Assembly: GCA_000349905.1 (NCBI GenBank)
Contig: KB722754.1
Coordinates: 186,001 to 250,000, forward strand
DNA length: 64,000 nucleotides
Direction of reading: 5' to 3'
Origin: Volvariella volvacea V23
Taxonomy: Eukaryota; Basidiomycota; Agaricomycetes; Agaricales; Pluteaceae
A program made the translations under genes and the position numbers. The notes under the pieces were generated by a model. The model searched no databases. It had not been told where the DNA came from and saw nothing but the letters and a program-made list of their open reading frames with translations. Shown one piece after another: positions 23,517 to 37,135 of the stretch. How positions within the stretch are numbered: the stretch's first letter is position 1; every line of letters begins with the position of its first letter.

Positions 23517-26500
23517 ATTTCCAGCGTTGACCGTTCTTCAGAGTGCGTCGAGCGTGCTTCGGCGTTTGAAGGTCGGAATGGATCGACGGGCGACGTTTGA
23601 GAGCTTGACGGGGGAAAAAAGTGGGGTGCTATCAAATTTTTTCTTGCAGGGAACCCACAGAACCGGAACTGGAGAAGTCGAAGCAGGAAAGTGAATGCAA
23701 GTGTAAAGTTGGCGTGGGTGATTCTGTGGCAAGGCCTCCCATCGCCATGAGTGCTTAGCTCTTCAGGGGTCGGCAACCAAGGGATGATGTAAAGGCTGGC
23801 GGGGAGATGTGGTCGCATGTGGACATCCTTTGTGACAACCTTGGACGACAGAATGATATGCTTCTGCAACTCGGTGGACGTAGAAGGTGGAGGAAGGGAG
23901 AAAGGGTACCAGTAGCACATTAATAATGTCTGTTACTCTGAGCAACGTACACCAGGTTACTGCTTGGGGCGAATGGCCACTTGCCAGGGTCGCTTTTTAC
24001 CCCTCCTCAATTTTCGCTCTACCCCAAATACCCATTGTTTGACCCCACACCGTCACACGATCCTTTAAGCCTCAAGTATTGGAGGATTGTCTATATGCTC
24101 ACCGCAACGGCGGTAATTGGAACAAATCCGACCTGGCCTGATGCAACAGGAGAGCAATTCAAGGCGATAAAGAGTTTGGGACTCCCCTCGCTTCGTCAAC
24201 GTAAAAAAGAAATTTGTGTATTGCTAACACTGGTGAAGGCCCGAAGCTTAAATAAGTGACAACCCGTCTGGCATTGTGGACGACCGATATGATGCATTCG
24301 TCTCCTGGATGCAGTCAGGATACTACCAACTTATTCTCCTATAGACATGCCCCTCATACGGCTGATACCTGTCCCTTGCCTAGCTTCCTCCGCACACGAT
24401 TCCTCTTCTAGGCCCCATGCCTCGGTTTGTCTAGCTCCCCCAGCTTTAGAGCACCTTTACGAGAACTAAGAACTTCGCCTCTCCACAGAGTGGGAGTAGT
24501 GAGCATGACGTGCCGACTTGTGTTCTCTGCCTAGGAGATGACCGCTTGAGGGTGACGCAGCGGGAGAGGATCGAACCGAATTGCAGTGACATCTTCTAAT
24601 CGTCATACATCATGAGGGGTGTCCGTAAAGGATCTCCTATGCAGCCAATCTGTCATTAGTGGACACCAGGGAAATGGAGGCTTGTTACGTCGATCCCAGC
24701 GCCACATCAGAGATGACAGCGTAAACGGCTCCCGACGCCAATCCCAAACGTGGACCCTAGGCCGCCACAATGTTCTTCAATAACCGTGTTTGAGATAAGT
24801 CCAACGAAAGCAACCATACGCATCACACCATGAACGCTTGAACCGCGATCTAATCTTTACTTACATGTTAGTGAAGCATGCATACCTCTACTCAGCAGTA
24901 GCCTTGCTTGAAACTAGCACGACGGGCTCAAGTCCATTACGGAGGGGATAGTCGAACCTTCCATTGCAAAACGTAAAGCGAAAGTACAATGTTCTACGTT
25001 CCTTAAAAAACCGACGCCAAAGAAAATTCCTGACCTAGTCAAGCCCAAATTAAGCAGCACCAACGTCAGCCCAGATGACCAATTCAAAATGAACCTGCTA
25101 CACACCTTCTGCATCCAGGAACACCAAAGCTCGAGAGCACAGCCCAAGGCCTCCGAGAAGGCTGAATAAGGACCCAAAAATACGGTAAACGAGAAGGACC
25201 ACCAGTCCGAGAGTAGTCTGAATCGAGTTTCATGCCGCAAACCCCTAAAGGAGTTCACAAGACCGCACGAGCCACGAAGTGCACTAAAGGACAGGGGCAA
25301 GCGGAACGCAAATCGCACACACGAAGTATGCAGATTCACATCCCCCCAATCCCTTTCAAGAGCCGCGAACGACCCGAGAAGGAGTCTTGGACAACTTACC
25401 CGCCCGATCCCCACGACATTTTCCAAAGTCACATCGTCACCCATTACCCTCCGTTCAGACCAAAACGCTGGCGCTTTGGCCCTCCCGTCTTGGGGCACCC
25501 TCACCCTCCTCCCGAAAGAGAAGGACGAAAAGGAGGGGATCGGCGGACTGTTTTTCTGGTATGCCGTTTGGTTGATTACAACCAGACCCCGCAAGAGCCG
25601 ATCGAGGGGGATTAGAATACTCAGACCTTAGCCCGCTCACGAGTTTGGTATGCGCGCGAGGTGTATAAAATACGCCCTCGGGGCATCCTGTGCGGAGTGA
25701 GCATCGTGGCTTTCGAACTGGTGGGTTGGAGAGGAAAACCTTCCGATGGAGTCATTTTTGTAGTTGCATCAGTTTCCCACGATCTTAGATTAGATATCCA
25801 CCATCGTGGGAATCTGATGGTCAGTGTTATCTAGGCTAACATTTCCGGGAGGGAGGCGTTTGACAGGCTACATGGTGTAGCTGAAGCCACCTTAAGGCCT
25901 TGAGACTTTTGTATTTCGAGTACTACACCCACCTACGTGACTACTGTATTGCTCTCGTGCGGGACACTTCCAAGCCCTTCCAACTAACTCGATAAGGAGA
26001 GAGCTTAGGGGATCCAATCCATTGGTGCGTGCGCAGCACAAAAAGGTGATAGGAGGATGCTAGAATGATGAGATGACGGGATGGTAAGGATCCTTCGAGA
26101 TTTCTCAACGTTCCTGCCCCGCCATCCCTACCCCAGGCTGTGTTCATAAAGGGTATAAACCCATGTTCAAAAATAGAAAAAAGGGATAAAATTGGATTTG
26201 CACCTTCAGGTACGAAACTAAAGGCTCAAGATGCCAGGCCTTGGTGCAGCGAACTAGGCTCTCTGCCGAGGACGAGTTGCCGACTCACTTCAACTCCTCA
26301 GTCTTTGATCATGGTGCTGGCTGCTATTCCTGTGGCATCTTGGTGGACGGCATGGCTAGGGGTTGAAGAGCGGTCGGGGTCAACCTCGTGTAGTGAGAAT
26401 ATTAATGAGATCGACTTGGAGGGGTTAGAATGGAGCAGAAGAGTGATGGGATCCCGCAGCAAAGGGAGAGTTGCTAGTCATTAACACTGCCCTCCTTCTA

Positions 26501-29500
26501 AGATGCCGAGCAACAGCGTAGTAGACCGCAAAGATTCTCTCAGCGCTGGGGCTTCCTGCCGGGTCTAACACGCAATTTTTGACGTGCAAATGTTGAGTCC
26601 GTCAGTCGGTTGTGCCACTCGTCAAAGAGAGCCCCCTCCAAGTCGTCCACATAACCCATGGCCATCTGCCGAGTGTGTACATTGTCAACCTAACAGAGAT
26701 CCGTCATGTAACAAATTGTTTGAAATAGTTGGGCGTACTCACCTGAAATCGCAAAACGTATGCAGCGCCGAGCTCACCGTCCAACCCTTCCCTTCACGCA
26801 CATTGGCAGGCTGGAATGGCGATCACCTGTCCCCTGGCGTCCAAGTATCCCCTTTGAGTTCGCGTGAAACGTCTCTGCCGTAGTTCTTCTCGAGATACGC
26901 CCTCCCTGCACCTCTAGCCTATCACACACGTTGCGTATGTAGCCACTGGTTCAAGGAGCCAACCAGAAACACTCTTGCCGCGTCAAGTAGTTGAGATCGA
27001 TCCAGCATACAGAGTCAAAGGGAGTCTCAAAGTCAAAACTCAGACTCGGTATTTCGCCCACGGTCCTCGATATTGGCTCCGACGAAGCGGATTTTCAATG
27101 GACACCGACTGGAACGGTTCTATTCATAAAACCTGCTACACCGCAGGCCACCCTTCCGGTGTTTAGACGCTAAGGTCGGCATATAAATACGCCGACGAGT
27201 GGCTGCATGACCTATATCAGAATGAAGAATGAAGACACAGATGGAAGTTGACTTACCCTTCTCCTACCTCTGCTGCCACTCGGGCCTATCAGTGTGGGAT
27301 CGTGTCATGGCCTCGGCCTAACTGTCCTAAGGATAGGTGGGGGACATCCCCATGTCAGTGAGATACCAATCGCCCCAACCCTGCTGCTTCTGTGACCAAT
27401 CCTGTGACCAGATCTGCGACATTGTCCCCCCCTCGGGCCCATGCGTCGATGCCGTTCCAGAAAGTCAAGAGAAATACAGGCGCCCGAAGTCTTGGTGTCC
27501 ATGGCATCCTCGCTAACCGAGTTTGTTTGCGGGCCCAGTACGAAATCACGAAAATCACGAACCAAGTCCCGAGAGCCGGAGGGTCGGACGACGACGGGGA
27601 GGGTACCGTTATACTCGCGTGTTCAAGTTTTCGTATCAGCTAAAATGAGAACATGAGAAACTTGTCCAAGAACGGCGTCCAAAAAAAATCTGATGGTGAA
27701 ACGTTGACATCAACCCTTTGGCGTGATCAAATTTATGAGGCCGTGGAGATTGTAGGTAATATCATAGGCTGTAACAAGTATGAGGTCTGCATTTCCTTGG
27801 GGATAAAAGCCCGAAAATAATTCTTCGATTTCCAACCATATGCGCAATATCGATGGGAGTTAGCGTTTGAAATACCCGTGGAGCTAGTGCATGGATGGGT
27901 GGGGAAAGCAGAACAGAGATTGGGCAAGAAATGGGCCTCGTTGCTGATGAAGCCAGCAAATTTGATGATGAATGAAGTCACGTCTATCACAGATGACTTC
28001 AGGGCTCGAGGACTTCAAAAAGCAACGGCATTAACTGGGGTGGCGTGGCACCACGATGCCCGATGCTGTGTGCCATTTGCACCTTCGGGAACAGAAAGAG
28101 CAGGAGTGGCATGGTATGTGGATAGGGTGAACGGGTCACACTCTTGTCTGCATCCACATCGTGTGACGAGAACGAGATCAGAGAAGGGAGAGTTGACCAG
28201 AGATTGTCTGTGAGACAATGTGGCTCCTGGCAATCCTAAGCAGTGATGTGAGATAAACGAGGTCGCTATTGGGTCCTGGTTGGCTCCACCACTGCAGTAC
28301 CTAAATGGCATTGCAACAATAGGGTCAAGCAGGAGTTAGAGAAAGGTTGATAGGCCCTAAGCCCAGAACCAGATCATGTGTAGGACAAGATCGCCTTACG
28401 CTCCGTATTTACCGCACAAGGGATCATAAACCAAACAGGTTCAGGCCCGGGAAGCCTGAATGGTTATGAACCACAAATACCGGTACCTTGGTCTTTACCG
28501 GGGAAATGGCCATTGCAACATTAGTCGCGGAGAACAAAATGGCTTATTTACCATCATCTGTAGCCTTCTTATCTTACCTATGCAACTGCAGGGATGAGAG
28601 CTCGTAGAAACATGCGCAGTCCTACTAAAAACATGGATATGTCAGACAAGCACGACGAATGCGTCATGTTAGAGTTACGCTGACGAAATGGGAGAAAGTT
28701 TAGAACCAATTCCGACATGCCTGAGCAGGGTAGGGCTGTTGATGAAGGTTTGGCACGTAGTACCAGAACGAATGGAGGAAGCCGTCCGTTGGAATTCCAA
28801 GCCTATATCGATGTGGCCCTGATTTTTAGCATATATGAGGGCCATTTGGAGGACAAGAGGATACCAAGCCATAGAACCTGAGTGCTCTCCACAGTGACGG
28901 GAACGCGGCCGGGGTTGGCTGACCACTCGACGGATTCACGACCATATGGTGCCATCCCTGCCTGTAGCAGACATGTGAACGATACCAGTAGATAGTCACC
29001 AGCATAGACAGAAGCTGTACACATACCGTAATTTCATCGTGATATTAGGGGGCGTGGGTGTCCAAGCGGAGTCCAGGAGTTGAGTCGGAGAATATTGCAC
29101 GTCTGGCAGACCACGGGTGCCGTCAACGATGCACCGAGCAGTATCACAATGACGGGTTCACCACAAAACGAAATTCAGATGGGGTGGTCAGGGCAGGAGA
29201 CGATGTCGGACGGAGGGGATACCAGGACGCACGGACCCGCTGACACCTTAAGGTTTAGTTCGCACGTGTACTTTCCTCTCCCCAACAGCTACTCTCAGTT
29301 GGTTCTCCCCGATTTTCCCCCCTTATTGGCCCATTTCAGCCTCTTGTGCTATTCGTCCACAGCATCAGACTGCTGTGAATCGCTCTTTCGAGCAAGACTA
29401 ATAGCCTGATTGATTCGATTCTGAGCCAAAAGCGGACCTCAAAGCCAGATTGAGCGGCGACGGTACGGGAATTCGCGGTTTGAGTCGGAGTGAGCATTTT

Positions 29501-29691
29501 TCTAGCTGGCTTCAAAACATGTTCAGTCCTCTCTTTCTCTTCATACTGTCCTATGCTGACTTGTCTATTCATTATGCCAGAATATAGCTTCTTTTTTTGC
29601 TGTTTTTTTGTCGTCGTCGACCACGATCAGCATCGCTGACTGAGCACCCTCGAGACACTCATTACCCTACAGAGCAAAGTTCCAGTGCAAA
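23517..29691. other. Second long gene-poor stretch (6.2 kb)
   Basis: No family, RNA gene or splice-consistent gene was recognised. The best open frames overlap each other on opposite strands at 24914-25615. A minus frame of 226 codons lies opposite a plus-strand frame (about 24940-25167) that reads like coding sequence (KRKAKVQCSTFLKKPTPKK, KMNLLHTFCIQEHQSSRAQ), followed by another plus frame 25232-25615. None resembles a known protein. A TATAAAA motif lies near 25664. The right end must hold the promoter of the Zn2Cys6 gene. Confidence 0.45.
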
Positions 29692-31135
29692 ATGGCAACC
29701 GAACAACCAAAGACTGTTCCACCAGCAACTACCACGACCACTGAGCATCCCTACCCCCCAGTAGTGCCTTACCCGCAACCGTTTAATGGGCCCTATCCAG
29801 CTCCAGTGCCCCATGGTGCATATCCACCACCCTTCTTTGCTTATCCTCCGAATCCAGATGGCTCCCATCCCGAGAATGGACAAAATGGTGCACCGCCAGG
29901 CCCTCCTTACATGATGGCATTCCCTGCCCCTCCCCCTGGCATGGTCTATGCTTTCCCACCAGCGCCAGGTTCGTCGACAGTTCCTAACAACGCATCATTC
30001 ATTATGCCATTGTCGTATACATTTCTTATCACTGATGCAATTCCGCCGATAGGTTATGCTGTGCCTCAACCTCCTCCTGTTCCAGCAGCCTTAGCTCGGC
30101 CGAAACGGAAGCAAGTCAAGATGGCGGTAAGTGGGGTGCCCTATCCAGGCTTAGGATGGCCAGTCTGATCAAATGCATAGTGCACCAACTGTGCCCAAGC
30201 CTGCAAACGATGCGACGAGTCTCGTCCTTGCGAACGTTGCATGAAGTACGGACTCTCGGATTCCTGTGTCGACGGACAACGGAAGGAACGTAAGAAGGGC
30301 ATTAAGCGGGGCCCTTACAGGCGTAAGGCTAAGAATCCAGAAGGCGCACCAGGTGAGTCTCCGTAGCTCTCTGCTTGGTTATTATCATGCTAATTTTCCC
30401 TTAGCAGCACAGGCAGAAGGAGATTGGAATTCCAGTACGCACCCTCCAGCTAATCCAACGACCACTGCCGCCGCCATCCACGCGGTTGCTCAATTTGTGA
30501 CCCCTGAGGGGTATTATTCAGTGTTCTATCCTCCTCCTGGTCCTTATATTACTCACCCTCCCGAGGGACAGCCAGGGCAAGAGGGGGCACCCCCTCCTCA
30601 CCCGAATGGCCACCCTATTATGCCGTACTATATGCATCCTGGCGCGTTTCCTCCTTATCCATACGCTCCGCACGCAATGTATCCTCCACCGCCGCAACCT
30701 GCCCCTCCGCCGGCGCAACAGCAAGGGCAACAACCCGCCGCGCAGCAGCAGGCCCAACCTCAACCAGCATCGCCAGCTCAACCCAACGGTCAGCCTCAAG
30801 CGCCTCAAGCACCTCCACAGACTTTGAATCCCACTGACGTGACGAAGAAGTCTGAGGAAACTACTGCCCCTGCACCTGCCACGAACGGAACGACGGTACC
30901 TGCTGCAACGATCACAACCGAGGTTGCTCCTTCTCCCACTCCAGCGGCGAACGCGACGCAGCCTGCGACTACAAAGAAGAGACCCCGCGGTGCCAAAAGC
31001 GGCGATGGTAAGACGAAGAAGGCCAAAACAGCGCGGGCCAAGGCTCAAAAGGAAGACGAAGTTGCAGTTGCTGCCACTGCTGGAGAGGCTGAGGAGGTTG
31101 AAGGTGATGACATTGCTGCCACGACTGACAGTTAA
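29692..31135 (+). CDS. Zn(2)-Cys(6) zinc-cluster transcription factor
   Basis: Four exons, 29692-29968, 30053-30126, 30181-30352 and 30405-31135, give 417 aa (416 if the next acceptor is used). The N-terminus is Pro/Tyr-rich (YPPVVPYPQPFNGPYPAP). The zinc cluster at about residues 118-146 is CTNCAQACKRCDESRPCERC followed by MKYGLSDSC, fitting C-x2-C-x6-C-x5-C-x2-C-x8-C with one extra Cys. A basic linker RKERKKGIKRGPYRRK follows. The second half is a low-complexity Pro/Gln/Ala region, then a basic patch (KKRPRGAKSGDGKTKKAK) and an acidic tail. No fungal-specific middle homology domain is present. Such compact basidiomycete regulators are expected to bind DNA in the nucleus; their targets are unknown. 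Exon 4 begins at a TAGCAG double acceptor. Confidence 0.92.
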
Positions 31136-32370
31136 GTTATGACCCGAATGATAGAAGTGGTGATGTTGGTGAGCAAGGCAGCCTTTAAGGGTGTAGCAAA
31201 TGCTAACTCTCCCCCTCATGCATAGTATCAAGTATCTCCTACATTAACGACTTGCTTGTCTAATGCCGGCACGTTTGGTTTGGCTCGTTGGGGTAAGCCA
31301 GGCAACAACACCTCACCATCCCTGTCCTTCAGGCAAGCAATAATCGATCAAGCAAGCACGCTCTCGCCACGCTCTTTAAATGCCCATACTGGTTTTCCGC
31401 ATCTGTTGTCAAACACCACCAGCTCGGGGAAAGCGACGACCGGTCCTACCTCTTCGCTTTTTACTGACAGCTTGACGCAGAAATCCAAACTTGAATTGAA
31501 CCTTTTTTTTGGTCATTGTGGTGTCCTGTCTTCCGGCTGCTCTTTGACCTGCAATAGGGCCTGGCCTTTAGACCCCCTTGTTGTTGTCAAACAGTGATCG
31601 GATAGCTTGTGGCTAATGTTTCTTTGTCCATATCGTTGAGCCATCTTGTTCTTTGCTTTGGTTGAGTTTTTTGTAGGAGGAAGTCCACTTCTTGGGTATT
31701 ATCTTTTGGATGTGTTGATGAGCTATTCATTTGTATATGCGACGGTTGAAAGACGGTTCCTCCCTTCACTCCCCTCCACCGGCTTTTTCCCCTTGTTTCG
31801 TACTTGCTGTCTTGTTGATTCTGAATTCAGCTGAGCTGATCCATCTTGCCACTTTCCTCCTATTTCACTATTTTGATTTTTACTAATCTTGTTCAAACTC
31901 ACTACTCCCCCCACACCTCACTTTTAGCTAGTCCTGGCTTTGATGTAGTTGTTACGTGACCCCTTTATGTAGTATAAATCGAAAGTCCCCGAATTAAGAT
32001 ATGTTCTTCGCTATGTCTCAAGCTGGAAGTAAGGCCCTTGATGGCATCGATCTCTAGCACTTGTTCAATTGCCCAGTTGTGGGCTTGTACCGTCGACACA
32101 GTGTCGATGTCAGTGGAAGTTTATATGGAATGGGGGCGTGCCAGATAAAGTTCCGGAGTCGCGGAACAACGCGTGGACATGGGCGTGAGCGTGAGCGCGC
32201 GGCCGCGTCCCTTGCTCGAGAAAAATTCGAAACTTTTCCATTTCTCCCTGGTTCACCTCAACTTCTGGTCTCAGCAAATTTTAAGACTTTCCTCTTCGTC
32301 TTGCTTCTTAACCACCGCACCACATCCTCTTTCCTCCACCAAAACAAAACGCTAGAGATTCTAGACAGCC
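31136..32370. other. Intergenic, two flanking UTRs and MAM33 promoter
   Basis: 1.2 kb without a supported gene. A plus frame at 31256-31597 lies in the probable 3' UTR of the zinc-cluster gene and has no family resemblance. Pyrimidine-rich DNA just before 32371 fits a fungal core promoter and 5' UTR. Confidence 0.5.
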
Positions 32371-33727
32371 ATGGTCGCCTTCCTCCGTCAACTCTCAAAA
32401 TCCTCCTCCACCATCTCTCGTTCCGTTGTTGCTTCTCGTGGATTTTCGCGAGTTGCGTCGTTGAATAGAACTGGTATTCTGTCTGCTTTGCCCAAGGCAC
32501 GAGTTGGAGGTGTTTCGGGTGCGCAACAGTGGAGAGCGTTCTCGGTTTCGACGGCTAGATTTGGTGCTGGTACGAGTGAGTTGCTTTCTTCTCTGCTATT
32601 TCTCTGTTCTCTCTCAGTCTTCGTTTTGGCTGGACTGTAACTACGAACTATTCACCCGCTGTTGTTTGAACCTTGAGCATTTCGAGGTTCTGACAACGTA
32701 GCCCACTCCATTGTCTCTCGTCTTTGCCCCGCCTCCCCTGGTATTCAGGAATCTAACCCGCCTAATTTATAGCTGACGTATCATTGGCACAACGACTTCA
32801 AGCCGAGATTCAATACGAAAAGGAGGCTGCTGCTGAGCTTGATGCCGTACCAGAGTTTTTGCAGGCCTTCAAGGACCAAGGTCACTGGCAGGTAAGGCAT
32901 ACCTTCTTGTTCTTTTTCATTCCCTCTGCGTATTCTTTATGTTGAAGGCCAACACGCTGATGTTCGTTCCCCTTAGGTTGAGGATGTGCCAGGAAACGAC
33001 GAGATCACTCTCACTCGCAAATTTGGCAATGAGAAGTACGTTTTAATCTATAGCTATCATTTCTTGTCACTCACAAATTCCGCGTCCTGTTCATTAGCCT
33101 TCGTTTGATGTTCTCCATTGCCGATCTCCAAGCTGAGGAGGACGCTGGCGAATACGAGAACCCCGAGTCGGAGGAAGGCGCCGAGGAATCCGTTTCCAGC
33201 TCACCCATTCGTGCTTCCCTCTCCATCACCAAGGTCGGTTTCAAGTTTATATCCCCTCTCAGGTTATCTGATTGCTGCTCAAATAGACCAATGGTTCTGG
33301 AGCTTTGAACGTCGACATGGTCTGCCAAGAGGGCCACTTCATTGTGGACAACATCTGCTATTACCCTGATGCGAAGTTGGGCACTGAGCTGACTGCCGAT
33401 GCGGATTGGAAGCGCCGTGGTTTGTACATTGGTCCTCAGGTACGGTATCGGTTATCTACCCTACCCTTCCTCTTATTTACGTCGTCACTAATTTATCATT
33501 AGTTCGACACACTTGATGTTGCCGTTCAAGAGGAATTCGAGAAGTACCTCCAAGAACGAGGTGTCAACGAGTCTGTGGCGTTGTTCATTCCTGAATACGC
33601 TGAATGGAAGGAACAAAACGTAAGGACCTACGTTTTGTCTGTTTGTCCGAAGCAAAGTTGCTGATAGAGTCACCTTTAGGAATACGTCGGATGGTTGAAC
33701 AACGTCAAGTCCTTCGTCGAGCTATAA
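32371..33727 (+). CDS. MAM33: Mitochondrial acidic matrix protein, p32/MAM33 family
   Basis: Seven exons, 32371-32569, 32773-32891, 32977-33035, 33098-33233, 33287-33439, 33503-33619 and 33680-33727, give 276 aa, the usual length for fungal MAM33. The first about 60 residues are basic, Ser-rich and without acids (MVAFLRQLSKSSSTISRS, then VVASRGFSR), a typical mitochondrial presequence. The mature part has the family pattern: LQAEIQYEKEAAAELDAVPE, VEDVPGNDEITLTRKFGNE, LNVDMVCQEGHFIVDNICYY and a closing YVGWLNNVKSFVEL. Members form doughnut-shaped acidic trimers in the matrix and support mitochondrial translation and ribosome assembly. All splice phases fit. The first intron is long (203 nt) for this genome. 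Confidence 0.95.
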
Positions 33728-34609
33728 ACGGCTCGAACGACGAACGGTGTTTAGTAACTAGCACTCACGAAAAGACCTACTCTATGAGAGTTCGAGGATT
33801 TGGCTAGCAATCCCGAACACTCGTCACGCCCCACTCATATCTATACGTATACTCGTCATGCATATGTAGTCTGACAACGCCTAATCAAATATAATCGATA
33901 ATTCTTAATTCCTCGACAACCCAAAGTTTCCCTTATCTCGACGATGTAGCTAACTCGCACGAGCGTCGTGACTTCTCTCAAATAAGCACTTGTTGATAAA
34001 GTGCATATTCGTGCATTGATGGATGAACAACGTCCCGATATGCCATGGCTAGTAGGTTCACTATCAGCTCAGGAGAGTTACCTCTTGCTATCCATTTCTA
34101 TTACATGACACTACAAAGAAAACCGGTATCTATCATCAACACTCATCCCTTCTGACATTTAGCAGTCATTCCCTGTGTTGCTCAATGTACCCTAGCTTCT
34201 TGCATTAATCAAGGATTTGACGTACGTTGCTCTGTAATCAGCCACGATAACTTCTTCCGAGCACACGGCCTATAGCCTGAGATTGCAGGGGTGATGTTAG
34301 TGATGCCATCATGGTCGCAAGCGTTATAATCACCACATCTGAGCTGGGAATTAATAATCAAGGCGGCAGCAAAGCCGTTTCTAACCCCTTTAATGGCTCT
34401 TATTTCCTCAATATCGACGAAGGCATTCACCACGGTAGTCTGATATGACGACCATCGACTTACTAACGGGACATCACATGCGTAACTCTGGAATGAGCAT
34501 GGCCTAAGTTCATTCCCGCGATATAATAATAACATTGGGTGCTGAACATAACATTAAACCTGGGCGTTATTGGTCTCCAACCCATACCCTCTCCCTCTCC
34601 CCATCAGCG
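33728..34609. other. Intergenic spacer
   Basis: 880 bp with no recognisable gene. The minus frame 34209-34535 has no homology I can see. An upstream in-frame ATG at 34535 could lengthen the monooxygenase, but the added residues look like untranslated leader. Confidence 0.5.
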
Positions 34610-37135
34610 ATGACATCACTCGATTCCCGACTCTCAACATTGTCCAACAAGTTGCCCACCCTCGATTCACTCAACGCTACCATCCCTCCCAACCTCGATG
34701 CCAAGAAAGTCGCCCAAGATTGGTTATCTTCTTTTGCATCCAACGCCGAGTCAGGGAACGTCGAGGCTCTCGCGGCGTCATTCATTGAAGATGCGTGGTG
34801 GCGCGATTTTCTGGCTTTGACATGGAACTTTCGGACATTCCATCCGCTTCCAACGATCAAGCAATTCCTCGCCGACAGGCTGCCAATCTCCAAAGTTTCG
34901 AACTTTAAAATACGTGATCGATACACTGGATTGCAACAACCTTATCCCGACATCGCATGGGTCCAGCTGATATTTGATTTCGAGACGGAGTTCGGTATTG
35001 GGTTTGGTCTCGCTAGATTGGTTCCTACACCGAATGGAGAGTGGAAAGCCTATGTAGTTTTTACCAACTTGGAGGGATTGAAAGGGTTTCCGGAGAAAAT
35101 TGGGCATCTAAGGAACCCTGCTCCGAATCACGGACAATGGGAAAAGGACAGGCTAACAGAGGCAGAGTTTTTGGACCGTGATCCCACTGTGTTGATTATT
35201 GGAGGCGGACACAGCGGATTGGGTGTAGCGGCAAGGTTGAAAGCCTTGGGCATCTCGGCTTTGATTGTAGAGAAGAACGAACAAATTGGCGATAATTGGG
35301 GAAATAGATACGAGGCGCTGTGCTTGCATGACCCAGTGTGTAAGGATTGCACGCTCTCGTCCACGAGAAGTAAATCTCACAGTATCGTCCTCTCTGAACA
35401 GGGTATGACCACATGCCATACCTTCCGTAGGTCTTAGCACCTCCCCTCGCATATTTTCTTTTGACACCCTTCGTAGGTTCCCGCCGACTTGGCCGGTATA
35501 CACTCCTGCACTCAAAGTAAGCCAATCAGTCTGATATCCAAGCGATCTAACACATAGCCTACTTTTCTCGCAGCTGGCAAAATGGCTTCGTCATTATGCA
35601 GAGGCCATGGAACTCAATGTCTGGCTTTCTTCAACCGTTACCAAAGCCACGCAAGATCCAAACACGCAAGCATGGCATGTCACGGTGAAAAGGGCAGGTG
35701 GAAGTGAACGCGTTCTGGTGGTCAAGCACCTTATTTTCGCCACAGGTGTCGGTGGAGGCGTGTCCAATTTCCCAAAGTATCCGGGAATGGTAACGATTCG
35801 CAAAATAACCCATTTGTTGTCTATGCTGATTTTTGGTGCTTAGGATAAATTCAAAGGCGAAATTCTCCATTCTTTGCAGCACAAGAGGGCTCTAGACCAC
35901 GCAGGGAGGAAAGTCGTGGTAGTTGGCTCATGCACTGCTGGTAGGACTAGCATTACCTTAAAGCATTCACCGATTAATTTGTACTTAGCTCACGATATCG
36001 CGGAGGATTACTATAGGCACGGCGTTGGTTTGTTCTTTTCTTGCAATATACGCATTGGTGTTGTGCGACTGAAGGTTAGATGTGACTATGCTTCAACGGG
36101 GTCCAACCTATATCATGTCCATGAAGAATGGTTGGGATGTCCTCTTTCGGGGTAGGTGCCGAACGTGTCAATTGCTTGATTCGTCGTGTCTATCTTATAC
36201 GATGCAGGTATATATTCCGAAGGTAGCCCACCTACCGATATTGCGGATAGGCTAAGTGCGTCGCTTCCATATTTTATGAGCATTGGACTCGCCCAGAGAA
36301 GAGTCAAGAAGATCGCGGAATTAGACAAGTTAGGTTACCTTAATTATCTCTTTCTCTCCACCGTGTCGACCTGGCTCTGTCTTTACCAGAGACCTGTTGG
36401 AATCATTGAAGAAAGTTGGTTTTCGGATTGACTTTGGATACCAAGGCACAGGTTTTGGTCTGCTAGCATTGAATAGGGCTGGTGGCTATTATCATGGTCA
36501 GTTCTGTTTTAACGCGTCGGTGGCAACTTTTCATCGAACAGGTTTTAGATACTGGAGCGAGTACTCTAATTGCAGAGGGTAAAATCAAGCTGAAAAACGA
36601 CAGTCAATTATCAGAGTTTACAGAAAACGGAATTCGGTTTGAGAATGGAAGCGAGCTGGCGGCAGACGTCGTACTCTTTGCTACTGGGTGCGTGTTGCTA
36701 TGACTTGCCGGCGAGTTCACCATTCACAGTGTTGTTGGTGTCTTTTGCAACCCATAATCGAATCTATAATCGTCGGGTCGAACGTAGTCTCGGAGATGCG
36801 CGTGAGACTATCAGGTCAATTTGTGGGGATACCGTAGCGGATCAATGCGATCCTATTTGGGGGCTAAATGAGGAAGGCGAGCTCAACGGCTGCTGGCGGG
36901 ACATTGGATTCAAGGGGCTTTGGTATATGGTTGGTGAGTATACTAAGCGGTTTATTAGAAGGATGGCTAAAGTCGACTTTCAGGAAATCTGGCATTATCC
37001 AGGTTCCACTCTTCACACCTCGCCCTTCGTATGTTTTCCTCTTTCCGCTAGCCATTTAGGGACTTATTTACCAACTCGCTTGCAGAAATCAAGGCCATGG
37101 AGGAAGGAGTGTTTGGAACCCGCTACCGAGCATAA
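34610..37135 (+). CDS. FAD-dependent flavin monooxygenase (FMO-like)
   Basis: Thirteen exons chain with all phases matching: 34610-35339, 35402-35426, 35477-35516, 35574-35789, 35844-35940, 35989-36027, 36080-36151, 36208-36328, 36390-36496, 36549-36687, 36788-36933, 36984-37028 and 37086-37135. They give 608 aa. The N-terminal about 190 residues resemble an NTF2-like helper domain common in fungal FMOs. The FAD dinucleotide motif is VLIIGGGHSGLGVAARLKAL. Then follow GDNWGNRYEALCLHDPVWYD, VVVGSCTAAHDIA (the second, NADPH-side nucleotide-binding segment, with Ser-Cys-Thr-Ala in place of the usual Gly pattern), VLFATGLGDARE and a C-terminal FHSSHLALQIKAMEEGVFG. It should oxygenate a soft nucleophile or a ketone with NADPH and O2. 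The substrate is unknown, and no biosynthetic cluster surrounds it. Confidence 0.93.

Noticed and set aside
24560..24640. GGTTCGATCC on the minus strand, a tRNA B-box-like motif
   Set aside because: The flanking bases do not pair as a T-stem and no A box or acceptor stem is present.
18971..37135. P450 and flavin monooxygenase as parts of one biosynthetic cluster
   Set aside because: They are about 13 kb apart, separated by a housekeeping gene, a regulator and gene-poor DNA, with no synthase or transporter near either.
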